Positions 44,647 to 45,262 of a stretch of DNA of 45,262 bases are shown here, piece after piece. Location of the stretch: positions 1 to 45,262 of the forward strand of contig NZ_AYMJ01000019.1 of NCBI RefSeq assembly GCF_000633255.1, given 5' to 3'. The notes below the pieces were generated by a model that was not told the origin of the DNA, did not search any database, and was given only the letters and a program-made list of their open reading frames with translations. Made by a program: the position numbers and the translations under genes. Every line of letters begins with the position of its first letter. Within the stretch, counting starts at the first letter, position 1. This stretch comes from Pseudomonas sp. H1h. Lineage in GTDB: Bacteria > Pseudomonadota > Gammaproteobacteria > Pseudomonadales > Pseudomonadaceae.

Positions 44647-44736
44647 TGTGGGAGCGGGCTTGCTCGCGAAGGCGGCGGATCAAACAACTGATGAGTTGAA
44701 TGACACACCGCCTTCGCGAGCAAGCCCGCTCCCACA
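44647..44736. repeat. REPIN, array copy 2
   Basis: Same arms and loop (ATCAAACAACTGATGAGTTG) as copy 1. Confidence 0.95.
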
Positions 44737-44852
44737 ATGGATTGCATTCAGTCAGCTAATCAATCGTCTCTGATGGTGATCGATCTCTACACCGGGCGGA
44801 TTCTGGAAATGGATGGCGGGTTGCGCATCCAGCAGCGTCACCACAAAACCAC

Positions 44853-44942
44853 TGTGGGAGCGGGCTTGCTCGCGAAGGCGGCGGATCAAACAACTGATGA
44901 GTTGAATGACACATCGCCTTCGCGAGCAAGCCCGCTCCCACA
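44853..44942. repeat. REPIN, array copy 3
   Basis: As copy 2, with a C-to-T change in the loop (ACATCG for ACACCG). Confidence 0.95.
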
Positions 44943-45058
44943 ATGGATTGCATTCAGTCAGCTAATCAATCGTCTCTGATAGTGATCGATCTCTACACCG
45001 GGCGGATTCTGGAAATGGATGGCGGGTTACGCATCCAGCAGTGTCACCACAAAACAAC

Positions 45059-45151
45059 TGTGGGAGCGGGCTTGCTCGCGAAGGCGGCGGATCAAACAAC
45101 TGATGAGCAGCTGAATGACACACCGCTTTCGCGAGCAAGCCCGCTCCCACA
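45059..45151. repeat. REPIN, array copy 4
   Basis: Most divergent copy. The loop carries a three-base insertion (GATGAGCAGCTGAATG), which explains the 209-bp period, and the following flank reads ACGGGTTGC for ATGGATTGC. Confidence 0.95.
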
Positions 45152-45262
45152 ACGGGTTGCATTCAGTCAGTTGATCAATCGTCGCTGATGGTGATCGATC
45201 TCTACACCGGGCGGATTCTGGAGATGGATGGCGGGTTGCGCATCCGGCAGCGTCACCACAAA

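Larger units (their letters stand above)
44374..45262 (+). repeat. Tandem array of about 206-bp units: SDR gene tail + REPIN + flank
   Basis: The marker CTACACCGGGCGGATTCTGG occurs at 44374 (inside the SDR gene), 44581, 44787, 44993 and 45202. The periods are 207, 206, 206 and 209 bp. Each unit holds about 46 bp of SDR 3' coding sequence, about 20 bp, a 90-bp REPIN and about 50 bp of flank beginning ATGGATTGCATTCAGTCAG. The units differ by few bases. The fifth copy is cut by the window end, so the array may be longer. All of 44420-45262 is occupied by the array; I see no real gene in it. Confidence 0.97.

Noticed and set aside
44531..45188. Repeated 80-codon frames in the tandem array
   Set aside because: They read through REPIN arms and overlap each other in changing frames because the period is not a multiple of three. 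No ribosome sites; not genes.
44374..45262. CRISPR-like appearance of regularly spaced palindromes
   Set aside because: The unit is about 206 bp, the 'spacers' are near-identical and derive from the SDR gene, and no cas genes are near.

Overview
The window looks like chromosomal DNA of a fluorescent-group Pseudomonas. The coding DNA is GC-rich with C/G-ending codons. Extragenic REP/REPIN elements of the P. fluorescens type (arms GTGGGAGC...CGCGA and their complement) recur throughout. The gene order sodB-bifA-imelysin operon-RND efflux pair-inaA/methyltransferase-colS/colR-(sulfatase)-groEL/groES-fxsA is, from memory, the order of the corresponding P. aeruginosa segment. No tRNA, rRNA, insertion sequence, prophage or CRISPR array is visible.

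Positions 1-8.4 kb hold a reverse-strand catabolic and uptake cluster. It comprises a ThDP-dependent decarboxylase (best guess 2-ketoarginine/5-guanidino-2-oxopentanoate decarboxylase), an aldehyde dehydrogenase joined to it by an ATGA overlap, and a complete polyamine-type ABC importer (Tat-exported binding protein, two permeases, ATPase). A divergent LysR gene probably controls it. Positions 8.5-11.4 kb hold small accessory units: an NAD(P)H-binding protein, a metallo-beta-lactamase-fold protein with a degenerate metal motif facing its own LysR regulator, and a 58-residue membrane protein. Positions 11.5-15.3 kb hold the divergent pobR-like/pobA pair for 4-hydroxybenzoate catabolism and a 14-helix MFS exporter. 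A periplasmic tandem-Cache protein, a coiled-coil membrane protein and an epimerase follow.

Positions 18.6-33.5 kb are conserved housekeeping and stress DNA. They hold an ArgP-like regulator divergent from an ACT-domain gene and a LysE-type exporter, iron superoxide dismutase, and the c-di-GMP phosphodiesterase BifA with its GGDQF variant. An iron-related operon (imelysin, di-haem oxidoreductase, imelysin-like protein, DUF1513 protein) starts behind a strong Fur-box candidate. A MexV/MexW-type efflux pair closes the block.

Positions 33.7-39.7 kb form an envelope block: a small exported protein, an InaA/WaaP-type kinase, a methyltransferase, the ColS/ColR two-component system and an LTA-synthase-like sulfatase-fold enzyme. 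Two similar 16-bp candidate ColR sites lie about 65-70 bp upstream of the methyltransferase-inaA operon and of the sulfatase gene. Positions 39.9-44.4 kb carry groEL/groES behind a sigma-32-like promoter, fxsA, a HugZ-like protein and an SDR oxidoreductase.

The most unusual structure is at the right edge. The last about 46 bp of the SDR gene, the REPIN behind it and about 50 bp of flank are tandemly repeated with a period of about 206 bp. Four full units and a partial fifth are present, running out of the window.
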